From Roseiarcus sp036488815 (lineage in GTDB: Bacteria; Pseudomonadota; Alphaproteobacteria; Rhizobiales; Beijerinckiaceae), in NCBI GenBank assembly GCA_036488815.1, contig DASXGX010000045.1, positions 12,205 to 76,204 on the forward strand: 64,000 nucleotides of DNA. Reading direction: 5' to 3'. Of the stretch, positions 53,777-61,993 are shown one piece after another (position 1 is the stretch's first letter; the number at the start of each line of letters is the position of its first letter). A program made the translations under genes and the position numbers. The notes beneath the pieces were generated by a model. It searched no databases. It was not told where the DNA came from and worked only from the letters and a program-made list of their open reading frames with translations.

Positions 53777-54792
53777 GCGGCTTCAAGCCCCTCGGCGGAT
53801 TCGAAGGCGGCCGCCAGCAACGCCAAGGCCTCGTCCGGGTTCTCCGTTCGCACGAGCGCCGCGCGCAGCGGCGCCGGCGCGCCGACCTTTTCGGCGTAGG
53901 CCGCCAGATGCTTCCTGGCGTGGCGCAACCCGGAGCGCGCGCCCATCGCCGCCAAGAGAAATTCGATGTGCGCCAGCGCCGACTCCCGCCGCTCGGCGAG
54001 AGGCGGCGGCTCGAGCGGAGCCCCGGTCGCGAGCGAGAGGGCGATCGCGCCGACGATCCACGGCGCGCCCACAGCCGCGCGGCCGATCATGACCGCCCGG
54101 GCGCCGGAAGCGGCGAGCATGGCCTGCGCGTCCTCGAGGCTTTGGCAGTCGCCGTTGACGACGACCGGAATGCGAACCGCGGCGGCGACCTCGCTCACCG
54201 CCCGCCAATCGGCGCGTCCGTCGTAGAATTGACGCCGCGTGCGTCCGTGAACCGTGATCATGGCGGCGCCCGCCGCCTCGGCGCGCTGGGCCAGTTGCGG
54301 CGCGTTGCGCTCGTCATCGTCCCAGCCGAGCCGCATCTTCACCGAGACAGGCGCCGCGACCGCGGACGTCACCGATTCAATGATTCGCGTAGCGTGGTCG
54401 AGATCGCGCATCAGGGCGCACCCGGCCAGCCCCCCGGCGACCCGACGGGCCGGACAGCCCATGTTGATGTCGACGATCTGCGCCCCCGCATCGACGACGC
54501 GGCGCGCCGCCTCGCCCATCGGCGCCGGATCGCGGCCGACGAGTTGCACCGCATGGAGCTCGACCCCGGCGCCCTCGGCGCGCAAACGGCATTCTTCGTC
54601 GCCCTTGAGAAAGGAATCGCTCGCAACCATCTCGGAGAACACGAGGGTTGCACCGAACCGCTCGGCCTCGCGGCGCATTCCGGCGTCGCTGACGCCGGAC
54701 ATGGGCGCGAGCATCGCGCCGCCGTCCAACGGCACGGTCCCGACTTGGAAGCCCGAGGCCCGGGCGCTGCCTAAATTCTGCGCATTCGTCAT
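53773..54792 (-). CDS. dusB: tRNA-dihydrouridine synthase DusB (NifR3)
   Basis: DusB reduces uridine to dihydrouridine in the D-loop of tRNAs with FMN and NADPH. The 339-residue TIM-barrel protein has MLAPMSGVSDAGMR near residue 27 (FMN-binding), the catalytic cysteine in VDINMGCPARRV, and ITVHGRTRRQFYDGRADW. It is the first gene of the dusB-ntrBC-ntrYX operon, once named nifR3. The ATG at 54792 has only a short AGG immediately upstream, so the start is slightly uncertain. tRNA-Gln is encoded on the opposite strand about 110 bases away. Confidence 0.93.
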   Translation of the reverse strand: MTNAQNLGSARASGFQVGTVPLDGGAMLAPMSGVSDAGMRREAERFGATLVFSEMVASDSFLKGDEECRLRAEGAGVELHAVQLVGRDPAPMGEAARRVVDAGAQIVDINMGCPARRVAGGLAGCALMRDLDHATRIIESVTSAVAAPVSVKMRLGWDDDERNAPQLAQRAEAAGAAMITVHGRTRRQFYDGRADWRAVSEVAAAVRIPVVVNGDCQSLEDAQAMLAASGARAVMIGRAAVGAPWIVGAIALSLATGAPLEPPPLAERRESALAHIEFLLAAMGARSGLRHARKHLAAYAEKVGAPAPLRAALVRTENPDEALALLAAAFESAEGLEAA

Positions 54793-54903
54793 CCTGCATA
54801 TATGCTAGTCAATCTGCTGGGGATGACAAGCGCGCCTAGACCCTCTTGCCACGACGCGTCGGCTTCGCTATCTACCGCGCGCCGAGAGCGCTTCGCGTTT
54901 CTT

Positions 54904-54977
54904 TGGGGGATAGTTCAACGGTAGAACTGCGGACTCTGACTCCGTCAATCTTGGTTCGAATCCAGGTCCCCCAGCCA
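54904..54977 (+). tRNA. tRNA-Gln (anticodon CTG)
   Basis: The cloverleaf is complete: acceptor stem TGGGGGA at 54904-54910 pairs with TCCCCCA at 54967-54973, G54974 is the discriminator and CCA is encoded at 54975-54977. The anticodon loop CTCTGAC at 54934-54940 gives anticodon CTG at 54936-54938. Its 3' end is a common integration site, and integrase remains start about 140 bases downstream. Confidence 0.95.
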
Positions 54978-55114
54978 GCATCTTTCCTAACCATCTCATT
55001 TGACTACGAAATTGGTTTGAGCGGAATATCGCGGATTCCCGCGACTCCATCCTGGTCCATTTCGCTGGTCCAGTCCGGTCGCCGCCTGGACGCGCGATCC
55101 CGGCCGAGACGGGC

Positions 55115-55530
55115 ATGGGATACGGCAGGCGTTTGCGTCAGCGCGGCGGCGCCAACCACTTCCGGAGGGTCGTACCGAAAGACCTCGCTATTCGTTTCGG
55201 GCGGCGCGAGATCGTGCGTTCGATTGTCGCCTCGCCGACTTTCGAGCGACTCGTTGAGCAGGCGATTCGATGTCGCGTGCGACGAGGTCTTTCGTATGGT
55301 GCGTTCGGAACCGGCCCTGACCCGCGAGGAGATCGACCGGCTGGTCTCCGTCTATCTCGATGATCAGGCGAAGCGCGATCAGTCTACTCCGGCTCGCTTC
55401 CGCGACGCCCGCTCGACGAGGCCGAATTTCATCGCAGCGCCCAGATCACGGTCTATTCCGACCTCGCCCGTTCCGTGGCCGACGCGCCCCGGACCAAGAC
55501 GCGGGTGATCAATGAAGAGATTCTCGCCAC
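55115..55530 (+). pseudogene. Tyrosine-type integrase remnant (N-terminal part, three frames)
   Basis: Three frames join to make the N-terminal part of a phage-type integrase. The first (from 55115) reads GGANHFRRVVPKDLAIRFGRREIVRSI, a DUF6538-like arm-binding start (quoted as short segments only: NHFRRVVPKDLA, GRREIVRSI). The second (from about 55260) reads RFDVACDEVFRMVRSEP and ALTREEIDRLVSVYLDDQAK. The third (from about 55420) reads EAEFHRSAQITVYSDLARS and ADAPRTKTRVINEEILA. The catalytic half is missing, replaced by transposase fragments. Position next to the tRNA-Gln 3' end fits an integrative element. Frameshifts and truncation show it is inactive. Confidence 0.7.
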
Positions 55531-55670
55531 GGTCTCGATCCGCTCACCTATCTCGCCGACACGCTCGCCAAGATCGTGAACGGCCACCCCAACCGCCAGA
55601 TCGACGATCTCCTTCCCTGGGCCTACGTGCAGCCCGAACCCCTCAGGGACGTGGCCTGGAAACAGCGGTT
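55531..55670 (+). pseudogene. IS66-type transposase fragment (C-terminal end of TnpC)
   Basis: From 55531 the frame reads GLDPLTYLADTLAKIVNG, then HPNRQIDDLLPWAYVQPEP, which matches the conserved C-terminus of IS66 TnpC proteins (the D-x-x-LLPW tail). Nothing else of the transposase is present, and the fragment abuts the integrase remnant in another frame. It is a relic left by a deletion or nested insertion. Confidence 0.65.
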
Positions 55671-55730
55671 ACACACGTTGCAATCGGTCGGCAGCCTTTC
55701 CAGTAAGCCCGCCAACTGCGCCGCCGCGGG

Positions 55731-56097
55731 GAATTCTGCGGCTTCGCCGGGAGACTCGATGGCCCCATCAACGGCGAACGTCTCCACGCCTATGTCGAGC
55801 GGTTTCTCGTCCCAACGCTCAAGCCGGGCGACGTCGTGATCCTCGACAATCTCGGCTCTCATAGGGGGAAAGCCGTCCGGTGCGCGGTGCGAGACGTCGG
55901 CGCTCGCCTGCTGTTCCCGCCCAAATACTCGCGCGACCTGAACCTGATCGAGCAGGTCTTCGCCAAGTTCAAGACCCTGCTGCGCAAAACTAGCGCGCGC
56001 ACCTACGAGGCTGTCTCCGATGCCTGCGGGAACATTCTCGTCCAATACCCGCCCGAAGAATGCGCCGCATACGTCAGGAAACGCAGGATATGCGTAA
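55731..56097 (+). pseudogene. IS630-family transposase fragment (DDE domain, frameshifted end)
   Basis: The frame from 55731 encodes GRLDGPINGERLHAYVERF, then LKPGDVVILDNLGSHRGKA, LFPPKYSRDLNLIEQVFAKF and TLLRKTSARTYEAV, all typical of IS630 DDE transposases, including the second Asp (LDNLGSH) and the DLNxIE motif. The N-terminal half is missing. Near the end a single extra base at about 56079-56081 shifts the frame; without it the product ends NAGYA and TAA at 56095-56097, as IS630 proteins do. So the copy is both truncated and frameshifted. Confidence 0.8.
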
Positions 56098-56115
56098 TCC
56101 CAAATGCAGAATACA

Positions 56116-57972
56116 CTAATCGCCGAGAACCCATCGTTCGTTCGCCCACTTGAGACTGGGAGCCAGAAATGCAGGAATATTTGTGGCTTCCGGCCATTCC
56201 ATAGGCATGCAGTTGTTTGGACCGACGTCCGTCTTGCCGCGTCCCGCAAGAATCGCTTCATACCAGCCCCTCGATATCTGCGAGTTTGGCCGGTTGAAGT
56301 TCTTGACCGCGCCTTCCTGCCCGAGTTTCAGCAGAGCCACAAACAAAGCAGACTGATAAATGCTGTCTTTTAGCTCTCCCAAATCCAATTTCGCCCATTC
56401 GGAATTGATGGCCGAAATCAATTCGCTGTCCGCCTGCCCAATTCGGCAAACTGCAAGGACGGTCAGCAATTTTTCGCGTTCGGTCGCGTCGTGCGCCAAA
56501 AACTGGTCGCGATAAATCGAATACATCCTGGGCCCGATGTCTGCGAGGCGAAGATAGAGTAACGGATAGCCGTCCCGTATTGTGTTGTCTCGTCTTGCAG
56601 CATCGGACAGCAGGTCCTGCACTGTCGCAAATTCGACCGGGCCGAGGGCTTCAATTCCGGCTGCCAACACGCTGATCTGCGCGAGCCTGCCGGGAACGTC
56701 GGAAGCGCCGGCTTGACTCAGGTCGAGGAAGCGCTTGGTCATCGCGGCGGCGAAGGGCGCCAAGCGGGAGCGATTGCTCGCGATCAGGAAACTCGTCCTC
56801 CAAAAGAGAGGCGGGCTTCGCCCCTTGACGATATCCTGCAACGCGCCGAACGCGGCGTCTTCACCGGGCGGGGCGCGCACTGGCGGATCGCTGCCGAAGT
56901 TGGAATTGCGATAGTTCGCAATATCACGTTGAGAAAGTGCCTTGATCCCGAGCATGATGCTTACGGGATCGGGATACAGCGCGCGATCCACGGAGACGGG
57001 CCGACTCTCGATCGGCGCCTGTTCTGTAGCAAACTCCGCGCGACATTTCCGTCTCGGAGGGTCTAAAGAAAACTTACATCCAATCGTGAAAATTGGAACA
57101 ATTGGCAGCCGGCGGACGTACCCTGATTTGAATATGCCTATGATATGTCCGTCCACACTGAGCGACGTGGTTTGGAAGCCGATATTCCAATCATTCCAAC
57201 CCTGCCCTGCGTAATCGTAAACGCTGGCAGTAATAACTTTTCCCGAAGGACGTTCCGGAATAGCCAATATTCTTACGTTCGATTGAATGCGGCCGCCCCA
57301 ATCGACCGAGAGAACCCGGACGCCGTCTGCGTTCCTTGATAAATATTCATCGATTCCGTCTCTTGCGATCAGTCCATAAGAGACGTACCCGTCTCGGACG
57401 TAGGTTGAATCTCTTTCATAGACAACAGGAATAGCGTGCGTCGCGGCAAAGACGTCCGCTTGCTCGACAACCAGCGAATGCAGTTTCGAATTGAATTCTA
57501 GGACAAATTTCGGATTTGTTTCTCTTAATCTGTCCGACTCGAGCTTGACATGGACGCCCTGTGTCCAAAACGCCAAGTAGTAACTTGCGTAAAAGACGAC
57601 AGGAATCACCCCAGTTACCCGTGGCAGGGTCCCCGTCAATGCGTCTACAAGTAGGCTGAGAAGCACGAGTTGGCCAAGCCACCCGACACCGACATCCGCC
57701 CCATATCGTTCCAATATTGGGCCGGACTCTGAATGAAATTCGAGCGCTATCAGAATTAACAGGGCGATCGCGAACCAAAGAGACGGCGCTCGCAATGGAT
57801 TCTTCGGAATCTTTTTAGTGATATAACCTAGCGAACCAGCTCTTGGTTGAAGAAGTCCTAGGAGAGTTCGAAGACGCCGAGAAACAAGGTGACCAGCACG
57901 GAACGACAAAGTCGCTTCGATGAGCAGCGACGCCTCGCGTTCTTCCAGCAGTCTCCTCAACGCGGCGAACAC
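56116..57972 (-). CDS. Unrecognised 618-residue membrane protein at the end of the pilus operon
   Basis: I do not recognise this protein. The N-terminus is Arg/Leu-rich, followed by three hydrophobic helices at about residues 65-78, 98-113 and 119-137. A long soluble region follows with many aromatic and Asp/Asn residues (for example GYVSYGLIARDGIDEYLSR). The last ~200 residues look helical and repeat-like. The GTG at 57972 is chosen because AAGGGGAGA lies just upstream. It lies 23 bases after the lipoprotein gene and is likely the last gene of the secretin operon. The base composition is more AT-rich than nearby core genes, suggesting transfer. A membrane-anchored periplasmic or cytoplasmic role is equally possible. 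Confidence 0.7.
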   Translation of the reverse strand: MFAALRRLLEEREASLLIEATLSFRAGHLVSRRLRTLLGLLQPRAGSLGYITKKIPKNPLRAPSLWFAIALLILIALEFHSESGPILERYGADVGVGWLGQLVLLSLLVDALTGTLPRVTGVIPVVFYASYYLAFWTQGVHVKLESDRLRETNPKFVLEFNSKLHSLVVEQADVFAATHAIPVVYERDSTYVRDGYVSYGLIARDGIDEYLSRNADGVRVLSVDWGGRIQSNVRILAIPERPSGKVITASVYDYAGQGWNDWNIGFQTTSLSVDGHIIGIFKSGYVRRLPIVPIFTIGCKFSLDPPRRKCRAEFATEQAPIESRPVSVDRALYPDPVSIMLGIKALSQRDIANYRNSNFGSDPPVRAPPGEDAAFGALQDIVKGRSPPLFWRTSFLIASNRSRLAPFAAAMTKRFLDLSQAGASDVPGRLAQISVLAAGIEALGPVEFATVQDLLSDAARRDNTIRDGYPLLYLRLADIGPRMYSIYRDQFLAHDATEREKLLTVLAVCRIGQADSELISAINSEWAKLDLGELKDSIYQSALFVALLKLGQEGAVKNFNRPNSQISRGWYEAILAGRGKTDVGPNNCMPMEWPEATNIPAFLAPSLKWANERWVLGD

Positions 57973-57995
57973 GACTCTCCCCTTTACAAGCTTCT

Positions 57996-58505
57996 CTAGT
58001 ACCCTCCCCCGCCCCCGGCTCCCCCGCCCGCGGCTCCCCCGCCCCCGGCTCCCCCGCCGCCGCTTGATCCGAACACTGTTGACGTTCCGTTGATCGGCGG
58101 GGGCAAGGGAGGCCCGAAGGGCGGACTTGGGTTCCCGCCGATCTCGAAATTGTGGACCGCTCCCGCCATCCTTGCGCCGTCGCCGGGGATGTTGGTGTTG
58201 CTGGAATAGCGCGGCCAGGTCGTCGCCGTCTGCAGGACCTCGTTTGCGGCCTGGGCGTTGCCGCTTGTCGGGTTGATGGCAAAGGTGCGCTGCGTGTAAT
58301 CGGCGAAGGGGTCGTCGAACGGCGGCTCGCCGTAGACGGGGCGGCCGTTGGTCAAGGCCGGGAAATAGCCAGCGTAGCTGTCGTGATACACTGGCGGATA
58401 AGGGCATTGCAGCCGATAGCAGGCGGATTCTCTTTCGGTGTTGCAACCGCCGAGCGCAGCCGCGAGGCCGAGCGCCGCGACAATCTGGAGCGATCGCGCA
58501 CGCAT
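57996..58505 (-). CDS. Gly-rich lipoprotein after the pilus secretin
   Basis: The 169-residue protein has a lipoprotein signal peptide with lipobox LGGC (C21). A middle part contains Pro/Tyr motifs (PYPPVYHDSYAGYFPAL) and the tail is almost pure Gly/Ala/Ser (residues about 146-169). It sits in the place of CpaD, the outer-membrane pilus lipoprotein, directly after the secretin, but no CpaD-type motif is visible. Its start overlaps the secretin stop by one base, so it is probably part of the same outer-membrane complex. The CpaD call is an inference from position. Confidence 0.65.
   Translation of the reverse strand: MRARSLQIVAALGLAAALGGCNTERESACYRLQCPYPPVYHDSYAGYFPALTNGRPVYGEPPFDDPFADYTQRTFAINPTSGNAQAANEVLQTATTWPRYSSNTNIPGDGARMAGAVHNFEIGGNPSPPFGPPLPPPINGTSTVFGSSGGGGAGGGGAAGGGAGGGGGY
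57999..58070. repeat. Low-complexity repeat encoding the Gly-rich tail
   Basis: On the minus strand this stretch is built of near-repeats of GGGGGAGCC and GGGGGCGGGGGAGCC, encoding the Gly/Ala tail of the lipoprotein. Slippage could easily change tail length between strains. The + strand therefore shows runs of CCCCCGCC and GGCTCCCCC. Confidence 0.6.
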
Positions 58506-60172
58506 CAGTGGGCCTCCAGAATGTGGCCGTACGGCCCCTGGAGGCCGCCACCGCTGGTGACGAATTCGGTGTACTTCTTCTTCCGTTCGAGGTCGCCCAT
58601 CAGGAACAGGTCGACGTCGTTCGCCGGGAGCGTGGTGTCGAACGGCGTCGCGAGGTGCGTGCCGGGCGCAGCGGGCCTGACGAGGCGCACGCTCACGATG
58701 ACGACGAGGTCAGTCTCCGACTTCTGGTAGTTGGTCGAGCGGAACAGCGCCCCGAGTACAGGAACGTTTCCCAGCCACGGCAATTGGGAGAGATCGTTGA
58801 CGTCCTGCGCCTGCAGGAGACCGGCGATGGCGAAGCTTTGGCCGTCCCGCAATTCGACATCCGTGTCGGCGCTCCGCGTGGTGAGCTCCGGAATCGTGGT
58901 CCCATTCACGACGACCGGGGTGGTCGTCGCGACCTGGCAGACCTGCGGGGTGAGATGGAGGTTGATGAGGCCGGTGTTGAGGACCGTCGGCTCGAAACCC
59001 AGCGTCACGCCGCAAGGATAGTAATTCACCGTCACCGTGGGCGTAGTGCCGGCCACGGAGCCCGGCTGCACGGTCGGGATCGGGATCTGGGCGCCCGCAA
59101 AAAACTGTGCCCTTTGGCCGGATTGCGAAATGAGGTTCGGCTCGGCCAGGGTCTTGACCAGGCCCTCCTCCTCCAGCGCCGAGATCAGGGTGTCGATCTT
59201 GACGCCGTTGGTGTTGACCACTTGTGCGAGCAGCGCTCCGAACGGCTGGGACGCCGCCGCGCCGCCAGGAAAGAGCCCGCTGAGAAGGGGGACCAGGGTG
59301 ATCTGGCCGTTGGAGCTATTTTGGGTCGTGCCGATGGACTGTGCCTGCAGGCTGGCCGTGGAACTGACCCCGTTTACAGTCGTTGTGGCCGTGGTCGCGC
59401 CGGCGGCCGTCGAGTTCGCTGTCGCGCCCAACCCCGAGACGCCAATCCCGTTCTTGTTCCCGCCGAACCAGTTCACCCCGAGATCGCGCTGCGCGGTGCG
59501 GTCGACCTCGAGAAAGCGCACCTTCAGCATCACCTGCTGGGAGGGCGCAACTTTCAGGGCGTCGATGACAGGGACTTGCGCGCCCGCTTGCCCTCCCGGC
59601 TGCCCCCCTGCTTGGCCTCCCGATTGGCCACCCCCCTGCGCTCCTGACAAGCCTCTCGCCAAGTCGACGGCACGCGTCGCCGACACCGCGTCGGTCGCCT
59701 CGCCGCCGAGGATCACTTGCCCGTTGGCGCTCGTAACGCTGATGTTGGTCGCGCCGGTGGTGGCCACGATCTTGGAGCGGAGCGTCGCAGTATCGGGCGC
59801 CACATCGAGGTCGACCACCGCAACCAGGTGCTTGTCGTTGTCGAACACGGAAACATTGGTCGTGCCGACCTTCTTGCCCTGCACATAAAGCGTGTGGTCA
59901 GTCATCGGGACGAGGTCCGCGATGTCCGGCGAGCCGATCACCGCCGTCGCGAATGGCTGCTTGAAGGTCAGGACCTTCGACTTGTAAAGCGTAACGTTGA
60001 TATGACGGACGGGCGCGTCCTCCACCACTTGCGCCCGCGCGGGTCCGTAACCCCCGGCGAAATTCACGCTCGCGGCCATAATCGCCGCCAACGTGAGGCC
60101 CCCAAGACGCTTCAAGCGTCCAGCATGGTGCTTGCGTCGCCTCGCGGACGACCGCCGTTCGTCGTGCGTCAC
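58505..60172 (-). CDS. cpaC: Tad/Cpa pilus secretin (CpaC/RcpA family)
   Basis: The 555-residue protein forms the outer-membrane pore for Flp/Tad pili. A signal peptide (about residues 1-47) is followed by a pilus-type N-terminal domain (INVTLYKSKVLTFKQPFATAVIG), a BON-like segment (ITSANGQVILGGEATDAV) and a Gly/Gln repeat at 179-199. A secretin domain follows with VLEPNLISQSGQRAQFFAGAQIPIP-type loop and GLLQAQDVNDLSQLPWLGNVPVLGALF near the end. It starts at GTG 60172. Partner genes cpaB, cpaE, cpaF and the tad platform genes are not here. Confidence 0.9.
   Translation of the reverse strand: MTHDERRSSARRRKHHAGRLKRLGGLTLAAIMAASVNFAGGYGPARAQVVEDAPVRHINVTLYKSKVLTFKQPFATAVIGSPDIADLVPMTDHTLYVQGKKVGTTNVSVFDNDKHLVAVVDLDVAPDTATLRSKIVATTGATNISVTSANGQVILGGEATDAVSATRAVDLARGLSGAQGGGQSGGQAGGQPGGQAGAQVPVIDALKVAPSQQVMLKVRFLEVDRTAQRDLGVNWFGGNKNGIGVSGLGATANSTAAGATTATTTVNGVSSTASLQAQSIGTTQNSSNGQITLVPLLSGLFPGGAAASQPFGALLAQVVNTNGVKIDTLISALEEEGLVKTLAEPNLISQSGQRAQFFAGAQIPIPTVQPGSVAGTTPTVTVNYYPCGVTLGFEPTVLNTGLINLHLTPQVCQVATTTPVVVNGTTIPELTTRSADTDVELRDGQSFAIAGLLQAQDVNDLSQLPWLGNVPVLGALFRSTNYQKSETDLVVIVSVRLVRPAAPGTHLATPFDTTLPANDVDLFLMGDLERKKKYTEFVTSGGGLQGPYGHILEAH
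59576..59638. repeat. In-frame GGQ-type repeat inside the secretin gene
   Basis: On the minus strand a short tandem unit encodes GGQ(S/A/P) about five times (residues 179-199 of the secretin), between its N-terminal and secretin domains. It probably forms a flexible linker. The unit is a 12-base repeat with drift, a possible site of length variation. Confidence 0.65.
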
Positions 60173-60258
60173 TCTGCCCCCCGCCCTTCGCCGACCTACG
60201 GCTTATCCGTAGTTCAATACGCTACCGTAATCTTTCGGCGCAATCCGCCTGCGCCCCG

Positions 60259-60843
60259 TCATTGACCGCAATCGACGCTCCCGCACGGTTCCCCGTCCGA
60301 GGCGCGCTGGACGAATTTCGCACTTTGATTGAGCAAAGCGAGATTGTTTCTCGCCGTCGCATTGCCGGGGTCCAGCCTGAGCGCGGCGTCGAACTTCGTC
60401 CGAGCCTTCCTCAAATCCCCACGCAACATGTAGGAGTAGCCCTCGTTGTTGAGGACACTCGGGGTATTGCCGACCAGTTTAACCGCAGCCGCATAACTAC
60501 GATCGGCAAGATCGAATCGTCCCAATCGATCGTAGCTGGCGGCCAGCCCAACCCAAGCGGTCGCGTCTTTGGGGGCTTTTTCGACGGCGTTCTGAAAATA
60601 CTGCTGGGCGAGGCCGAAATTGCCTTCGTAAAAGCGCTGCATGCCCAATTTTACCGGCTCGTCCGACGGGTAGTACTTCACATCGGCCGGGTTCTGTCCC
60701 GTGACGGCGTCTGGGACCGGCGTGGGCGTCACTGTCGACTGACAACCGGCCAGCCCAATTGCGAAGATAGCCGCCGCGCCCACCCGAAGGAAACCCGTCG
60801 CCCCGCCTGCCGCACAAAGGACCGAGTTCGTCAGCCACCCCAT
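60259..60843 (-). CDS. TPR lipoprotein, TadD-like pilus assembly factor
   Basis: The 194-residue protein has a lipoprotein signal peptide with lipobox LAGC (C34). TPR units follow from about residue 66 (LGMQRFYEGNFGLAQQYFQNAVEKAPKD, GNTPSVLNNEGYSYMLRGDLRKARTKFDAALRLDPGN), each about 34 residues. It matches TadD, a TPR lipoprotein needed for Tad pilus assembly, and it lies 86 bases upstream of the secretin gene on the same strand. The general TPR fold is certain; TadD identity rests on context. Confidence 0.72.
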   Translation of the reverse strand: MGWLTNSVLCAAGGATGFLRVGAAAIFAIGLAGCQSTVTPTPVPDAVTGQNPADVKYYPSDEPVKLGMQRFYEGNFGLAQQYFQNAVEKAPKDATAWVGLAASYDRLGRFDLADRSYAAAVKLVGNTPSVLNNEGYSYMLRGDLRKARTKFDAALRLDPGNATARNNLALLNQSAKFVQRASDGEPCGSVDCGQ

Positions 60844-61016
60844 TTACGCTTCCCCGCCCAACCCAATGCCGCACCGCGTGTTGTCGCGTCCCCAGCAGAC
60901 TTCATCCGACGAGATCGGCGGAGTCACCCGGATGTATTGCGCCCGCGAACACCGATAAAGCCATGATTAAACTACCCGATCGAAGGAACGACGTCTACTC
61001 GACCACTGGAAAGCGG

Positions 61017-61913
61017 TCAATTTAATCTAAAGAACTGCCTTTCGCCATCCTGACCCGCCCCCCGGCTGTGGATGGACGAGCGATCCGGGTTCCAAACCGC
61101 CGGCGCTGCCGGACGATCGCCCGCGACCTCGGGCGTCGCAATGCGTTTTGTGGGCAACCGTAGATGACGAAACGGCCAGATGACGCCTTCTAGGGCGCTG
61201 ACGCGCACCGGGGGATCCAACCCGGTGACTGGATATTCGTCCGGCTTCGGTATCCAAGCTGTGCCGAACAGAATGTCCCACAGTGGGAGGAGAGACGCGA
61301 AGTTCTTGTCGCGATGTTCCGGCATCACCGAGTGATGAATGCGGTGCCATTGCGGGCTATTCAACACGGTGATCATTCGCCCCATCGGAAAACGAACGTT
61401 CAGGTGGGCGCAGGTATCCGGGAAAAAGTGTATGAGGCTGACAATGATCTGCATGTCCGGCGGGACTTGGAACAGAATGGGGATGATGGGTAGAACGGCG
61501 CTCGACATCACTCTTTCCATCCACAAATGTCGGGCGCCCGTAACGAAAGTTAGCGAGTTGGCGCTGTGATGAAAGGAATGCATCGCCCACAAAAATGGGA
61601 CCGCGTGTTGCAGGCGGTGAAATATATAGGTGTAAAGGTCCGAAATTACCGCCAATATTATGATGGAGACGAAATACCAATAACCATCCGTCGGCAACCG
61701 TATCCAGCCGTGCCCCAGAGTGCTCAGGATAATCCCGCTGGACACAGTCGTGATCGGCGCAAGTAACGTCGTCAAAACGAGATTTATGCTTACCAGCTTC
61801 CAGTCCTCAATACTCTCGGATACCGGCGTGACGGCAATTGGCCACCTTCGCTCAAGTATTCTGGCGAATGCTATCATCGCGACGATTAGCAGGATAACAG
61901 TCAGGGTTTGCAT
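61017..61913 (-). CDS. Sterol desaturase / fatty-acid hydroxylase superfamily membrane enzyme
   Basis: The 298-residue inner-membrane di-iron enzyme carries the histidine boxes H99-x3-H103, H112-x2-H115-H116 and H190-x2-H193-H194, in FHRLQHAVPFLWAMHSFHH and WHRIHHSVMPEH. Three to four hydrophobic helices precede them. The family hydroxylates or desaturates sterols, carotenoids, alkanes or fatty acids. Here it sits inside a Tad pilus operon, between a TadE-like and a TadD-like gene, and is more AT-rich than its neighbours. Whether it modifies lipids linked to the pilus or is an unrelated insertion is not known. Confidence 0.82.
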   Translation of the reverse strand: MQTLTVILLIVAMIAFARILERRWPIAVTPVSESIEDWKLVSINLVLTTLLAPITTVSSGIILSTLGHGWIRLPTDGYWYFVSIIILAVISDLYTYIFHRLQHAVPFLWAMHSFHHSANSLTFVTGARHLWMERVMSSAVLPIIPILFQVPPDMQIIVSLIHFFPDTCAHLNVRFPMGRMITVLNSPQWHRIHHSVMPEHRDKNFASLLPLWDILFGTAWIPKPDEYPVTGLDPPVRVSALEGVIWPFRHLRLPTKRIATPEVAGDRPAAPAVWNPDRSSIHSRGAGQDGERQFFRLN

Positions 61914-61993
61914 TGTCTTTCACCAACTCGCCACACTTCGTTCCGCATGTCCAAGAGTGAGATATCGGTCAGCCTGCCGCCCATACGCACTCC

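Noticed and set aside
57973..58551. An upstream extension of the 618-residue membrane protein into the lipoprotein and secretin genes
   Set aside because: The extension is a low-complexity out-of-frame shadow (Arg/Pro-rich) of real genes; the GTG with a ribosome-binding site at 57972 is better.
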